Shown here: positions 23,176 to 32,642 of the stretch, piece after piece
Layout: the number at the start of each line of letters is the position of its first letter
How positions within the stretch are numbered: the stretch's first letter is position 1
NCBI GenBank assembly: GCA_030156435.1
Contig: JASGMM010000010.1
Coordinates: 1 to 38,099, forward strand
From: Clostridiales bacterium
Lineage (GTDB): Bacteria; Bacillota; Clostridia; Mahellales; Mahellaceae
Direction: 5' to 3'
Length of the DNA stretch: 38,099 nt
Made by a program: the position numbers and the translations under genes
Notes under the pieces: generated by a model
Told to the model about the DNA's origin: nothing
Seen by the model: the letters and a program-made list of their open reading frames with translations, nothing else
The model's database searches: none

Positions 23176-24615
23176 TTACACTTCGATTTCAGCTTTCAAC
23201 CCCAATATGGCGGCATATTTCTCAAGCACCGGTTGAACATTTTCACCGATAAATTCCTCGACCTGCTGCGGCGCTCTGCCCACGAAGTTGTTGGCGTCCA
23301 TTATGGCATCTATCTCTTGTCGAGATAAAGAGAACGTCGGGTCGGATGCTATCATATTTACAAGGTCGTTGGCCTTGCCTTCTACCTTGACATGCCTGCC
23401 AGCTTCTACAGAGTATCGCCTTATGCGCTCATGAAGCTCCTGGCGGTCGCCGCCGCGTTTGACCGCTTCCATCAATATGTATTCGGTGGCCATAAAAGGC
23501 AATTCCTCACGCAAATGCCGCTCTATCATGGCCGGATATACCACAAGGCCGTCGGCCACGTTGATATAAAGCAGCAATATGGCGTCTACAGCGAGAAATG
23601 ATTGCGGTATAACTATACGTCGGTTGGCAGAATCATCCAACGTGCGTTCAAGCCACTGGGTAGAAGCCGTGATGGCCGGATCCAAGGCCATGGTCAACAC
23701 ATGCCGTGCCAGCGAACCTATACGTTCGCTGCGCATGGGGTTGCGTTTATATGCCATAGCCGACGAACCTATCTGTTTTTCTTCGAATGGCTCTTCTATC
23801 TCCTTAAGATGCTGCAGCAGTCTTATATCGTTGCTGAATTTGTATGCACTTTGGGCTATTCCGCTTAAAACGTTGATCACGTTAGAGTCCAGCTTTCGAG
23901 GGTAGGTTTGACCCGTAACTGCAAACGCGCCTTTAAAGCCCATCTTTTTTGCTATGAGTCGGTCGAGCGCTTTGACCTTCTCATGGTCCCCATCGAAAAG
24001 TATCAGAAAGCTGGCCTGCGTCCCGGTAGTACCCTTAGCACCGCGCAATACAAGGTTATCCATGATGAAATCCAACTGGTTCAGATCCATCAGCAGATCC
24101 TGTATCCAAAGGCATGCCCTTTTTCCAATGGTAGTAGGCTGAGCCGGCTGAAAATGCGTAAATCCCAGCGTGGGCATGTCTTTGTATTGCAAGGCAAAAC
24201 GGCTTAAGACATTTATACAGTTCAGGAGCTTGCACTTTATGATATCAAGACCGTCTCTCATGAGTATTATATCGGTATTATCACCTACATAGCAGCTTGT
24301 AGCCCCGAGATGTATGATGGGTTTTGCCGTAGGGCATTGGACACCATAGGCATATACATGAGCCATGACATCATGCCTAACTTCTTTTTCGCGCGCCTCA
24401 GCCACGTCATAGTTTATGTCGTCCTGATGGGCCTTCATCTCGGCTATCTGTTCGTCGCTTATATCAAGACCAAGCTCTTTTTCTGCTTCTGCCAACGCTA
24501 TCCACAATTTCCGCCACGTTCTGAATTTTTTATCATCGGAAAAATTTTGCGCCATTTCCTTACTGGCATAGCGCGTTATAAGCGGATTTTCGTATATATC
24601 TCTCATTTCAGGCAT
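23176..24615 (-). CDS. purB: Adenylosuccinate lyase
   Basis: PurB releases fumarate from SAICAR and adenylosuccinate in purine synthesis. The 479-residue protein belongs to the fumarase/aspartase superfamily. The early region has [12 protein letters not shown], the middle has QPTTIGKRA, and the signature loop is [15 protein letters not shown] near residue 285. The C-terminal helical domain ends normally. Two starts are possible (24615 or 24606); the second gives the usual MRDIYENPL beginning. The start overlaps the end of the aminotransferase gene upstream by about 13 nt, so the two are coupled. Aspartate from that enzyme also feeds the purine pathway. Confidence 0.96.
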   Translation of the reverse strand: MPEMRDIYENPLITRYASKEMAQNFSDDKKFRTWRKLWIALAEAEKELGLDISDEQIAEMKAHQDDINYDVAEAREKEVRHDVMAHVYAYGVQCPTAKPIIHLGATSCYVGDNTDIILMRDGLDIIKCKLLNCINVLSRFALQYKDMPTLGFTHFQPAQPTTIGKRACLWIQDLLMDLNQLDFIMDNLVLRGAKGTTGTQASFLILFDGDHEKVKALDRLIAKKMGFKGAFAVTGQTYPRKLDSNVINVLSGIAQSAYKFSNDIRLLQHLKEIEEPFEEKQIGSSAMAYKRNPMRSERIGSLARHVLTMALDPAITASTQWLERTLDDSANRRIVIPQSFLAVDAILLLYINVADGLVVYPAMIERHLREELPFMATEYILMEAVKRGGDRQELHERIRRYSVEAGRHVKVEGKANDLVNMIASDPTFSLSRQEIDAIMDANNFVGRAPQQVEEFIGENVQPVLEKYAAILGLKAEIEV

Positions 24616-25787
24616 TGTTCTATGCGCGCCAATCCTTTCTCTATTTGTTCTATAGAAGTGGCATATGACAGCCGTACAAAGCGATCGTCGCCGAACGGTT
24701 CACCGGGCACAACTGCGACATGGGCTTTGTCCAGCAACATTTGCGCGAAATCTATTGAGCCCATTATATCACATCCATTTATTTTTTGTCCTGTATATTG
24801 TGATATATTCATCATAATGTAGAACGCTCCAGCGGGCTTCACACAGGACAATCCCTCTATTCCGTTGATGTGCTGATAAATATAATCCCTGCGTTTTTTA
24901 AATTCCTCCACCATGATAGTTACCGCCTGCTGTGTTCCTTGCAATGCCGCTAGGGCGGCATACTGAGCTATAGAGTTAGGGTTGGATGTGGCCTGACTTT
25001 GTACATTGCCTATAATGGAAGCGATTTCTTCATTTGAAGCAGAATATCCTATCCTCCATCCTGTCATGGCATATGTTTTGGATACCCCGTTTATCACAAT
25101 GGTCCTTGCCTTTATATCGTCGTTAAACGACGCTATGCTTACATGCTTAGCATCATCGTAAATGAGTTTCTCATATATCTCATCCGACACCACCACCAGG
25201 TCATATTCACAGGCTAGATCTGCTATAGCTTTTAGTTCATCTTCCGCGTATACGGCGCCAGTTGGATTATTAGGGCTGTTTATCAATATAGCCTTTGTCC
25301 GGCCATTTATATATTTTCTCAGCACATCAGCCGATGTTTTAAATGCATTCGATTCATCGGCTGACACCATAACAGGCACTCCGTCTGCCAATTTAACCAG
25401 CTCCGGATAGCTTACCCAACAGGGGGCCGGCATAAGCACTTCATCACCGGGATTTAGGATAGCATAGAATGCATTAAACAAGGCGTGTTTGGCGCCATTA
25501 GATACTACTATATCAGATGGCTTATACGATAGAGCGTTGTCCTGTTGCAGTTTATCCGCTATAGCCTGCTTCAACTGCGGTATACCGGTAGCTGGTGTAT
25601 ATTTGGTGTAACCTTTTTTTATTGCATCTATTGCCGCTGCTTTTATATGTTCGGGCGTATCGAAATCCGGCTCACCTACGCCAAAATCCACTACATCTAT
25701 ACCTTCAGACTTCATTTTCTTGGCCTTTGAGCTTATGGCCAACGTAGCCGATTCGGTTATTGTTTGGGCTTTTCGTGATAAAATCAT
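24603..25787 (-). CDS. Pyridoxal-phosphate aminotransferase, aspartate aminotransferase-like (class I/II)
   Basis: A 394-residue fold-type I transaminase of the Ib subgroup. It has the N-terminal [37 protein letters not shown], the [10 protein letters not shown] stretch and the PLP-lysine motif [14 protein letters not shown] near residue 240. RLSYATS holds the substrate-binding Arg near the C-terminus. Most relatives convert aspartate and 2-oxoglutarate, and some take aromatic substrates or prephenate. The ATG at 25787 has AAAGGAG 9 nt upstream; longer readings to 25844 have no ribosome site. A TGA-extended TATAAT at 25845-25850 is a likely promoter. Confidence 0.94.
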   Translation of the reverse strand: MILSRKAQTITESATLAISSKAKKMKSEGIDVVDFGVGEPDFDTPEHIKAAAIDAIKKGYTKYTPATGIPQLKQAIADKLQQDNALSYKPSDIVVSNGAKHALFNAFYAILNPGDEVLMPAPCWVSYPELVKLADGVPVMVSADESNAFKTSADVLRKYINGRTKAILINSPNNPTGAVYAEDELKAIADLACEYDLVVVSDEIYEKLIYDDAKHVSIASFNDDIKARTIVINGVSKTYAMTGWRIGYSASNEEIASIIGNVQSQATSNPNSIAQYAALAALQGTQQAVTIMVEEFKKRRDYIYQHINGIEGLSCVKPAGAFYIMMNISQYTGQKINGCDIMGSIDFAQMLLDKAHVAVVPGEPFGDDRFVRLSYATSIEQIEKGLARIEQCLK

Positions 25788-25844
25788 ATACAATTTCTCC
25801 TTTTCTGTAATCAAAATGAATATCAGCGTTGCTGTATTATTCAA

Positions 25845-25850
25845 ATTATA
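25845..25850 (-). promoter_or_regulatory. Extended -10 promoter of the aspartate aminotransferase gene
   Basis: On the minus strand, TGATATAAT gives a perfect -10 with TGn extension. There is no good -35. It lies in the gap after the PHP gene and about 58 nt before the start codon. Confidence 0.45.
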
Positions 25851-25887
25851 TCACATGAGCCGCCCAATATCCATATACTTTAATTAT

Positions 25888-26724
25888 TTATGCAGGTTTT
25901 GAACGCTTAACATGCAAATCCTTCAGTTTATACATTACTTCATCAGGCACTTTAACTGCACCGAGCGTTATATCCCCATCCACCAGTTCACCATGGCAAT
26001 CACTGCCACCAGTAACTATCAGCCTATAATTATCGGCAATGGCCTTCAGATATTGCTCATCTTTGCCGTCGTGTTTTGTATGATACACTTCCAGACCATC
26101 CACGCCATTGTCTATAGCATGGAATATAGCGCTTTTGTCTGCCAAAAGCCCCGGATGAGCCACTACTGCCACACCGCCCAATTTTCTTATATGCCCTATA
26201 GCCTCTTCTGGAATCATCTTATACCGCGGCACGTAAGCCGGGCTATCCTGTGATATATAATTGTTGAAGGCTTCTCCCATATCTTTTATCAGACCTAACC
26301 GGAGCATAGCCCTGGCTATATGCGGTCTGCCTATGGATGCCGAACCGGCAATGGCCTGCACTAAATCCCAAGGTATATCCATACCATAATACGTCTTAAG
26401 CTTGTCCAATATTCTATGCGCTCTGGCCTCCCTTGCATCCTTTATATGAGCAAGCAATTCTTGAAACCATTTTTGATATATATCGATGAAGTAACCCAAT
26501 ATATGCATTTCTTTCCCTTTATATTCAGTATTCAGCTCTATACCTGGTATGACCGTTACACCTGCAACAGTCCCTGCTTTCGTGGCTTCTTCTATGGCTG
26601 CGGTGGTATCATGATCGGTTATCGCTATAAATGATAAACCGCGCCCGGCCGCTTCTTCTATTATTTTTGACGGTGAAAGAAGGCCATCTGATGCCGTCGT
26701 ATGAACATGCAAATCTCCTGCCAT
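25888..26724 (-). CDS. PHP-domain phosphoesterase (RNase AM / YciV-like)
   Basis: A 278-residue PHP-fold metal-dependent phosphoesterase. The metal motifs are DLHVHTTASDG (N-terminus), ITDHDTTAA, GIELNTEY, VVAHPG, and GGSDCHG near the C-terminus. A helical insert (about 90-190) separates the second and third motif sets, as in YciV/TrpH. E. coli YciV is a 5'-3' exonuclease that trims 5S and other rRNAs and also cleaves nucleotide 3',5'-bisphosphate. That role is likely but not proven here. The ATG at 26724 has GGAG 10 nt upstream. The gene follows rny behind a strong terminator. Confidence 0.9.
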   Translation of the reverse strand: MAGDLHVHTTASDGLLSPSKIIEEAAGRGLSFIAITDHDTTAAIEEATKAGTVAGVTVIPGIELNTEYKGKEMHILGYFIDIYQKWFQELLAHIKDAREARAHRILDKLKTYYGMDIPWDLVQAIAGSASIGRPHIARAMLRLGLIKDMGEAFNNYISQDSPAYVPRYKMIPEEAIGHIRKLGGVAVVAHPGLLADKSAIFHAIDNGVDGLEVYHTKHDGKDEQYLKAIADNYRLIVTGGSDCHGELVDGDITLGAVKVPDEVMYKLKDLHVKRSKPA

Positions 26725-26780
26725 TGAATATATACTCCTTTTGATATCCGCTCTCATCCAGTTGCCAAATTAAAACGGTA

Positions 26781-26814
26781 TTTTAAAAGGGATGTGCGGT
26801 ATCGCACATCCCTT
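26781..26814 (-). terminator. Terminator of rny
   Basis: A perfect 12-bp stem (AAGGGATGTGCG at 26787-26798 with 26803-26814) and a 4-nt loop. On the minus strand it is followed by TTTTAAAAT. It overlaps the rny stop codon. Confidence 0.92.
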
Positions 26815-28366
26815 ATTTTGCGTATTCTACAACTCTGCTCTCGCGAATTACTGTAACTTTTATTTGTCCAGGATATTCTACTTCTTTTTCTATACGTTTG
26901 ACTATCTCTCGAGCCATTCTCATGGCGTCCGCGTCGTTTATCATCTCAGGTTTTACTATTATGCGCACCTCGCGCCCTGCTTGTATAGCATATGATTTAT
27001 CCACACCTGCGAATGAATTTGCAATTTCTTCGAGTTTTTCCAAGCGCTTCAGATAAGCTTCTATAGTTTCTTGGCGAGCTCCGGGCCTGGCTGCTGAAAT
27101 GGCATCAGCGGCTTGCACAAGCACCGCTTCTATGGAGTTAGCCTCTATATCACCGTGATGGGCTGCTATAGCATGTATTATTGCCGGATTTTCCCTGTAC
27201 TTCTTGGCTATATCTATGCCTATCTGAACATGAGGGCCTTCTACCTCATGGTCGACAGCTTTGCCTATATCATGCAATAAACCCGCCCTTTTTGCTATAG
27301 CAACATCCGCTCCTAATTCAGCCGCCATACCGCCCGCTAATAGCGCTACTTCTATTGAATGCTTCAACACATTTTGACCGTAACTGGTTCTATACTTTAA
27401 GCGGCCAAGCAATTTGATGATCTCAGGATGCAGATTATGAACCCCTACATCAAATGCTGCTTGTTCGCCTTCTTCTTTGATCTTTGCATCCAATTCTCTC
27501 CTGGAACGCTCTACCATTTCTTCTATGCGTCCCGGATGTATCCGTCCATCTACTACGAGTTTCTCCAGAGCCATCCTCGCAACTTCACGCCTTATAGGAT
27601 CAAAGCCTGACAATATAACCGCTTCAGGGGTGTCATCGATTATGAGATCGATACCAGTAGCCGTCTCCAGCGCACGTATATTTCTGCCTTCACGGCCTAT
27701 TATACGGCCTTTCATCTCATCGTTAGGCAACGGAACCACTGAAACCGTAACCTCCGGTACATAATCGGCAGCACATCGCTGTATAGCATCTGCTACTATG
27801 ATCCTGGCCCTTTTCTCAGCTTCTTCTTTGGCCCTGTTCTCTATATCCCTTATAAGCGTTACGGCATCATGCTCCACATCTTCCCTTATGCTGGCTAACA
27901 GCACTTCTTTGGCCTGCTCGGTCGTCATACCTGACACACGTTCTAATTCGGCTAATTCCTTTTTATGCAGTTGCCGGATCTCTTCCTCCAAATTATCCAA
28001 TTCCTTCTGGCGCTTGTTTAAGGTTTCCTCACGTCGCTCCAAAGCATCAGATTTTTTTTGAAGAGCATCTTCTCTTTGAAGCAACCTTCGTTCCATGCGC
28101 TGATTCTCGTTTCTTCTTTCACGACTCTCTCTTTCAAATTCATTGCGCAGCTTGTGGATCTCGTCTTTAGCTTCAAGTAAAGCTTCTTTCTTGGCTGCTT
28201 CAGCTTCTTTCTTAGCCTCGTTTATTATATCCGCAGCCCTTTCTTCAGCTTTACCGATTTTAGCTTCAGCTATTGTTTTGCGGTAGTAAAAGCCACTTAA
28301 TACTCCAATAGCCAAACCTACTATTATATATAGGATATCCCACAAGCTAAATTCTATAATACACAC
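26813..28366 (-). CDS. rny: Ribonuclease Y
   Basis: RNase Y is the main membrane-anchored endoribonuclease that starts mRNA decay in Firmicutes. Its ~517 residues have the full layout: an N-terminal membrane helix (about 8-27, [16 protein letters not shown]), a long charged coiled coil (to ~180), a KH domain (about 210-270, [17 protein letters not shown] with the GRNI loop), and an HD domain with [12 protein letters not shown] and HHGDIEANS, followed by the C-terminal domain. The start codon is uncertain. The GTG at 28366 overlaps the GGAGG ribosome site, and the spacing points to an ATT (28360) or ATA (28357) codon. No ATG lies upstream before a stop. Confidence 0.95.
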   Translation of the reverse strand: MCIIEFSLWDILYIIVGLAIGVLSGFYYRKTIAEAKIGKAEERAADIINEAKKEAEAAKKEALLEAKDEIHKLRNEFERESRERRNENQRMERRLLQREDALQKKSDALERREETLNKRQKELDNLEEEIRQLHKKELAELERVSGMTTEQAKEVLLASIREDVEHDAVTLIRDIENRAKEEAEKRARIIVADAIQRCAADYVPEVTVSVVPLPNDEMKGRIIGREGRNIRALETATGIDLIIDDTPEAVILSGFDPIRREVARMALEKLVVDGRIHPGRIEEMVERSRRELDAKIKEEGEQAAFDVGVHNLHPEIIKLLGRLKYRTSYGQNVLKHSIEVALLAGGMAAELGADVAIAKRAGLLHDIGKAVDHEVEGPHVQIGIDIAKKYRENPAIIHAIAAHHGDIEANSIEAVLVQAADAISAARPGARQETIEAYLKRLEKLEEIANSFAGVDKSYAIQAGREVRIIVKPEMINDADAMRMAREIVKRIEKEVEYPGQIKVTVIRESRVVEYAK

Positions 28367-28462
28367 CTCCTAATCCATCGATAAAATACACGAAAAATCA
28401 ATCTACTTTCTCTCTCGCTATTTTTATGATCCTGTTTCCGGAAGAATCCCTTCCTATTAAAT

Positions 28463-28491
28463 ATTATACCGTATTCCATTTTTACAATCAA
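28463..28491 (-). promoter_or_regulatory. Promoter of rny
   Basis: On the minus strand, -35 TTGATT (28486-28491) and a perfect -10 TATAAT (28463-28468) have a 17-bp spacer, about 95 nt upstream of the rny ribosome site. The leader holds a small GGAAG/CTTCC stem. Confidence 0.75.
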
Positions 28492-28530
28492 CAGCAATTC
28501 CATCTTCTTAACCTGAAAAGGTATAAAGCC

Positions 28531-28583
28531 CATTGTAGAATTAACGTAGCATATGTGTATTATGCTACGTTAATTCTACAATG
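28531..28583. repeat. Perfect 23-bp inverted repeat between the M23 peptidase gene and rny
   Basis: The arms are cattgtagaattaacgtagcata (28531-28553) and their exact complement (28561-28583), with a 7-nt loop and no mismatch. It lies 36 bp past the stop codon of the peptidase gene and 40 bp from the rny -35 box. Only short T runs follow on either strand, so it is not a standard intrinsic terminator. It may be a terminator, a cruciform, a processing site, or a small mobile palindrome. Confidence 0.85.
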
Positions 28584-28618
28584 TATCGGATATTATGTCA
28601 AGCTGGAGATAAAACCGA

Positions 28619-29827
28619 TCATTTAAAGTATTGCATCGGATTAGTCGGCGTACCGTTAATGCGTACTTCGAAATGGCTATGCGGTCCGGTCGCCAATCCA
28701 GTCTCACCGACTCTAGCTATTACCTGCCCTTGCGATACCTCCTGGCCGGCGCTTACCAGCAGAGACGAATTATGTCCATAAAGTGTGGATATGCCATTGC
28801 CATGGTCTATTATCACGGCCTTACCATACGAGCCAAGCCAGCCGGATTGTATGACCACCCCTCCATCGGCAGCCACAACGTTGGCACCGCTCGGCGCAGC
28901 TATATCAATACCTGTATGTAATTTACCCACACCCAGCACGGGATGCACCCTATACCCAAATGATGATGATATTCTCGAATAGCCCGGTACAGGCCATGTA
29001 AACCGACCGGTAGCCACTATAGATCCGCCCCTGCTGCTGGAACCACTATTCTTTTGGGTTTGAGCCTTACGCCTTGCTTCTTCCTCAGCCTTACGCCTTG
29101 CTTCTTCCTCATCCTGAAGCTTTCTTATAACAGCCTCGAGTTCTTTTGATTGTGCTTCCATCTCGTTCAGCGCTTTTTCATATGAGTCCTTCTGCTGCTC
29201 TAAATCAGCCAAAAGCTTGTTTTTTTCCGCGCGCTTGCTTTCTATGCCTTTCTTTTCCTTAACAATGAGCTGCTTTTGCTGTTCTATATGTAATTTTTGT
29301 TCTTCAATGGCTTGCTTTTTTTGGGCTATATCATCTTGTAGCTTGCGCATTTGTGTCAAAAGGTCGTTATCGCACTGGGTTATTTTAGCGGCCATCTCCA
29401 CTCGCATTATGAGATCGCTAACGCTTTGTGCCGATAATATCATCTCTAGAATACTGACCTGGTCATTCATATACATGGCACGCACGCGGCTATCCAGCAA
29501 TTGCTGCTGGTGTTCAGCCTCCTTTATGGCCTGCTCCAATGCTTTTTCGGTTTCCTCGAGCTGTTTTTTTGTTTCATCCAGATCTGCATTAGCCTTGTCC
29601 AATTCGGCCTGCTTTTGTTCGAGCTGTTTATCGAGCTTTTCCAACTGGATGCTCACATCCTGTTGTTTTAATTCCACATCTTCTAAAGCATCCTGTGTAC
29701 TTAACATATCCTGCTCTACAGCTTCAAGCTCCTCTTTTTTATCGTCCACCCCGACAGCCATAGCCGGCACCGTCATTCCCAAAACTAAGACCATCGCTAT
29801 AAGGATAGCTATAACCTTTCGCATCAT
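28619..29827 (-). CDS. Secreted coiled-coil M23 (LytM) peptidase, FtsEX partner (PcsB/EnvC-like)
   Basis: A 402-residue exported protein. The signal peptide (residues 1-24) has hydrophobic core [14 protein letters not shown] and cleavage after AMA. Coiled coil covers about 28-250. A Gly/Ser linker (GSSSRGGS) follows. The M23 domain starts near 275 with zinc ligands in HTGIDIA (HxxxD) and HSHFE, plus GHNSS. It probably cuts peptidoglycan cross-links or acts as an FtsEX-controlled hydrolase, since ftsX and ftsE are directly upstream. The ATG at 29827 has AGGAGG 6 nt upstream. The coiled coil near residues 240-255 includes a perfect 24-bp tandem duplication (29064-29111) that encodes EARRKAEE-like units. 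Confidence 0.93.
   Translation of the reverse strand: MMRKVIAILIAMVLVLGMTVPAMAVGVDDKKEELEAVEQDMLSTQDALEDVELKQQDVSIQLEKLDKQLEQKQAELDKANADLDETKKQLEETEKALEQAIKEAEHQQQLLDSRVRAMYMNDQVSILEMILSAQSVSDLIMRVEMAAKITQCDNDLLTQMRKLQDDIAQKKQAIEEQKLHIEQQKQLIVKEKKGIESKRAEKNKLLADLEQQKDSYEKALNEMEAQSKELEAVIRKLQDEEEARRKAEEEARRKAQTQKNSGSSSRGGSIVATGRFTWPVPGYSRISSSFGYRVHPVLGVGKLHTGIDIAAPSGANVVAADGGVVIQSGWLGSYGKAVIIDHGNGISTLYGHNSSLLVSAGQEVSQGQVIARVGETGLATGPHSHFEVRINGTPTNPMQYFK
29064..29111. repeat. 24-bp perfect tandem duplication in the M23 peptidase gene
   Basis: Two identical 24-bp units (29064-29087 and 29088-29111) in frame in the coiled-coil end. They add one eight-residue E/A/R/K unit. Such a repeat could change length by slippage without shifting the frame. 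Confidence 0.9.
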
Positions 29828-29854
29828 TCAAATCCTCCTGTAAACCTCTCCTTC

Positions 29855-30745
29855 TTAAACTTTTAGATAACGCCTTATCGAAACAGCACTTCCTATTATA
29901 CCGGCTACAATGCCAGTAACCATTATAATAAGCATTGCTATATTCATGGCATCATTTACTGGTATGAACTTCACCATGTTCAATATACCGCTCAGTTTAT
30001 CCATAGCAAAATCATAAAGCATTTTTAAAAGCGCCAACGAAAGCACGGAGCCTATCAGGCCTATAACTGCGCCTTCGATGATGAAAGGCCAGCGTATAAA
30101 CCAATTAGTCGCTCCTATGTATTTCATAATATTTATCTCATTGCGCCTGGCGAATACGGCCAACCGGACGGTATTCATTATGATAACCACAGCTATTACC
30201 AGTAATATACCCACTATAATCAAGCCCATCCAACGGACTGCGGTTACTAATCTGTTCAATGTATCGGCGACTTCGCTATTATATTGAACCTTCTCTATCC
30301 CTTCCCTTCCATTTAAAGCATTTACCACGCTATCTGCATAAGACGGCTCTTTAAGCCTTACCTCGTACGACCTTGGCAGCGGATTATCCTCAGCGGTGTA
30401 GCCCTCCAGATAACCGCTCTGTTCTCCAAACTGTTCTTTCCACTTTTCAAAAGCATCGGCTTTAGAAATATATCTTACATCTACGATGCCTTCCATATTT
30501 CTAAGCTCACTATCCAACTGCTCGATCGCTTGATCAGGCATATCATCCTTCAAAAATATTATTACTTCCAAACTTGATTCCATATCGCCTATGATATTGC
30601 TTACATTTAAACCAAATACTATAATGCTCCCCAACATGAAGAGGGCTATAACGATGGATATAATAGCAGCAAGGCTCATGGCCTTATGCCTAAAAATACC
30701 GTTAAATCCCTCTTTAATATAATAGCCTATGTTACTTAACCTCAT
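29855..30745 (-). CDS. ftsX: Cell division ABC transporter permease FtsX
   Basis: A 296-residue membrane protein. It has an N-terminal cytosolic stretch, a first helix (residues ~22-45), a large external loop (about 50-165) and three further helices (about 170-195, 215-240 and 265-290). This is the type VII FtsX topology. The external loop normally contacts the M23/PcsB hydrolase encoded next door. It overlaps ftsE by 14 nt. FtsEX links ATP hydrolysis to cell-wall cutting at division or elongation, and in Bacillus it also affects sporulation. Confidence 0.96.
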   Translation of the reverse strand: MRLSNIGYYIKEGFNGIFRHKAMSLAAIISIVIALFMLGSIIVFGLNVSNIIGDMESSLEVIIFLKDDMPDQAIEQLDSELRNMEGIVDVRYISKADAFEKWKEQFGEQSGYLEGYTAEDNPLPRSYEVRLKEPSYADSVVNALNGREGIEKVQYNSEVADTLNRLVTAVRWMGLIIVGILLVIAVVIIMNTVRLAVFARRNEINIMKYIGATNWFIRWPFIIEGAVIGLIGSVLSLALLKMLYDFAMDKLSGILNMVKFIPVNDAMNIAMLIIMVTGIVAGIIGSAVSIRRYLKV

Positions 30746-31421
30746 CTAAATACACCCCTTTTTCCTGATCGCTTATCACCGTTCCTTTCTTTAAGATTAT
30801 AACGCGCTTGCGCATCGCATCGACTATTTCTTTGGCATGTGTGGCCATTATAACTGTTGTGCCTCTGCGGTTTATTTCGCTTAAAAGGTTAACTATATCC
30901 CATCCGGTATCTGGATCCAGATTACCGGTCGGCTCATCAGCTATCAATACAGGCGGATTATTAGCTATAGCACGGGCCAATACCACCCGCTGCTGCTCAC
31001 CACCTGAAAGCTCGTTGGGGTAAGCATAAGCTTTACTGCTTAGATTGACCAAGCTTAACATAAGCGGCACCCTGCGCCTGATCTCTTTTGAAGGTGTACC
31101 CACTACTTGCATAGCAAAAGCTATATTATCGTATACATTCCTGTCGGGCAACAAGCGGAAATCCTGGAATACCACGCCTATATTCCTGCGAAAATATGGT
31201 ATTTCCCGGCGTTTCAAAACAGTAACATTTTTATCGTTTACAAATATATCCCCGCTTGTAGGCTCTATCTCTTTTATCAACAATTTTATTATAGTAGTTT
31301 TGCCGGCCCCGCTTGGACCCACCAAAAATACAAAATCCCCTGCTTTTATATTTATATTAACATTCGACAATGCTGTAATGCCGTTATCATAAACCTTAGA
31401 AACATTAACCAATCGGATCAT
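30732..31421 (-). CDS. ftsE: Cell division ATP-binding protein FtsE
   Basis: A 229-residue ABC ATPase. Walker A is GPSGAGKTT (about 37-45), the Q-loop is [10 protein letters not shown], the signature is LSGGEQQR, Walker B is [13 protein letters not shown], and the switch His is in [10 protein letters not shown]. FtsE has the small size typical of MacB-type ATPases. It overlaps ftsX by 14 nt. The ATG at 31421 was chosen; a TTG at 31424 is directly before it and is spaced a little better from GGGG. It lies 14 nt behind the CdaR-type regulator. Confidence 0.96.
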   Translation of the reverse strand: MIRLVNVSKVYDNGITALSNVNINIKAGDFVFLVGPSGAGKTTIIKLLIKEIEPTSGDIFVNDKNVTVLKRREIPYFRRNIGVVFQDFRLLPDRNVYDNIAFAMQVVGTPSKEIRRRVPLMLSLVNLSSKAYAYPNELSGGEQQRVVLARAIANNPPVLIADEPTGNLDPDTGWDIVNLLSEINRRGTTVIMATHAKEIVDAMRKRVIILKKGTVISDQEKGVYLDEVK

Positions 31422-31437
31422 CAACTAAAATAGCCCC

Positions 31438-32538
31438 TTAATTTTTAATATATCCCAAATACCTTCCTATCATCAGCCCCAGTTTGAATGTCACTGCGTC
31501 ATCGAAATTGCGCAGATCCAAGGCAGTATATTTCTGAATCTTGTCCAGCCTGTAAACCAAGGTATTTCTATGTATATACAATTGCCTGGATGTCTCACTT
31601 AAATTTAGGCTATTTTCAAAGAGTTTCTGCACTGTTTGAATCATGGCTTCGTTTAAGAAGTCAAATTCCTCCCCTTTAAAAACCCTATCGTAAAACTCCT
31701 GGCATTTTTCAGGCGATATATTGAACAGCAGCTTCTCTATAAAGAGTTTATCATACACGTATAAACCCTTCTTACCGTTATCGAAAGCCCTGCCTATATC
31801 TATGGCCTTTTGCGCCTCGATATACGATTGCCTTATCTGCATGATATCATCTTTTATAGAGCCAACGCCTACTATTACATTTACAGAAAGCTCATTGAGT
31901 ATGCTCTCGGATATGGCCAATCCCATCTGTATAAGATCATCAGCGGTCGTAGTCTCATCCTCTTCATCCTCAATAACTTTTACAAGCACTATATTCTTGG
32001 TATCCATGCGGATTATTATATCTTTATGCGAGCGAGGAAAGGCTTTGGACAATACGCTATACACCTCGTCCTCTTTGTCATCAGCCATTATCAAGTATAC
32101 GCAGCGTTTGAGCTTGCGTTCCACTCTAAAATCATCGAGATATACAGGTACATCAGCCGGAGGAACCTGATCCAGCAAAAGCCTATGTACGAACTGCTCC
32201 TTTGTAAGATGCTGCTCGGGCATCTTGTCATACAGTTCTAATAAAGCCTTAAACAAATAGCAATACCGGCGCACAACCTCGCCCTGACCGTCCATACGTA
32301 TGTATAATGGTTTATAGTTTGACAGAGAAACAGCATAATAAGATACGCCGTCCTTTACCATAAACCCAGCCTTAGCTATAACATCGGCCTCTGCCTGCAC
32401 GATATCATCTATAGCCTTTATTTGATCCTTTCTGCTGCTCGCCAGGATATTGCCGCCGGTTTCTATCAGACTTATCGGTATAGATAAATTAAAAGCCGCA
32501 TCCTCGACAAGCTGCTGCATTTGCTTATTAGTTAACAT
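31438..32538 (-). CDS. CdaR/PucR family transcriptional regulator
   Basis: A 366-residue protein with a sugar-diacid-recognition-like N-terminal domain (about 1-110). A GGDEF-like middle region follows (about 130-260, YLIMADDKEDEV and VNVIVGVG). A PucR-type C-terminal helix-turn-helix (HTH_30) comes last (about 300-355, with NLSETSRQLYIHRNTLVYRLDKI). Such regulators usually sense small organic acids or purine-pathway compounds; the ligand here is unknown. The ATG at 32538 has GGG 7 nt upstream. It is transcribed ahead of ftsEX from an extended -10 (TGATATAAT, 32557-32562), so it may share a transcript with the division genes, which is unusual for this family. Confidence 0.9.
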   Translation of the reverse strand: MLTNKQMQQLVEDAAFNLSIPISLIETGGNILASSRKDQIKAIDDIVQAEADVIAKAGFMVKDGVSYYAVSLSNYKPLYIRMDGQGEVVRRYCYLFKALLELYDKMPEQHLTKEQFVHRLLLDQVPPADVPVYLDDFRVERKLKRCVYLIMADDKEDEVYSVLSKAFPRSHKDIIIRMDTKNIVLVKVIEDEEDETTTADDLIQMGLAISESILNELSVNVIVGVGSIKDDIMQIRQSYIEAQKAIDIGRAFDNGKKGLYVYDKLFIEKLLFNISPEKCQEFYDRVFKGEEFDFLNEAMIQTVQKLFENSLNLSETSRQLYIHRNTLVYRLDKIQKYTALDLRNFDDAVTFKLGLMIGRYLGYIKN

Positions 32539-32556
32539 CACATCACCCTTATGCGT

Positions 32557-32562
32557 ATTATA
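32557..32562 (-). promoter_or_regulatory. Extended -10 promoter of the CdaR-type regulator
   Basis: On the minus strand, TGATATAAT gives a perfect -10 with TGn extension and lies 18 nt before the start codon. There is no good -35. Confidence 0.5.
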
Positions 32563-32580
32563 TCATAAACCTATAAATAA

Positions 32581-32624
32581 AAAAAGCAGAAAAATTATCC
32601 TTGGGGATATTTTCTGCTTTTTTT
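32581..32624. terminator. Bidirectional terminator after the sugar-ABC ATPase gene
   Basis: A hairpin with arms aaaaagcagaaaa (32581-32593) and its complement (32610-32622), closed by an inner TATCC/GGATA stem. T runs flank both ends. It ends the upstream ATPase gene, which is read toward lower coordinates. Confidence 0.85.
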
Positions 32625-32642
32625 ATTTTGTGCTAAAAAGCC

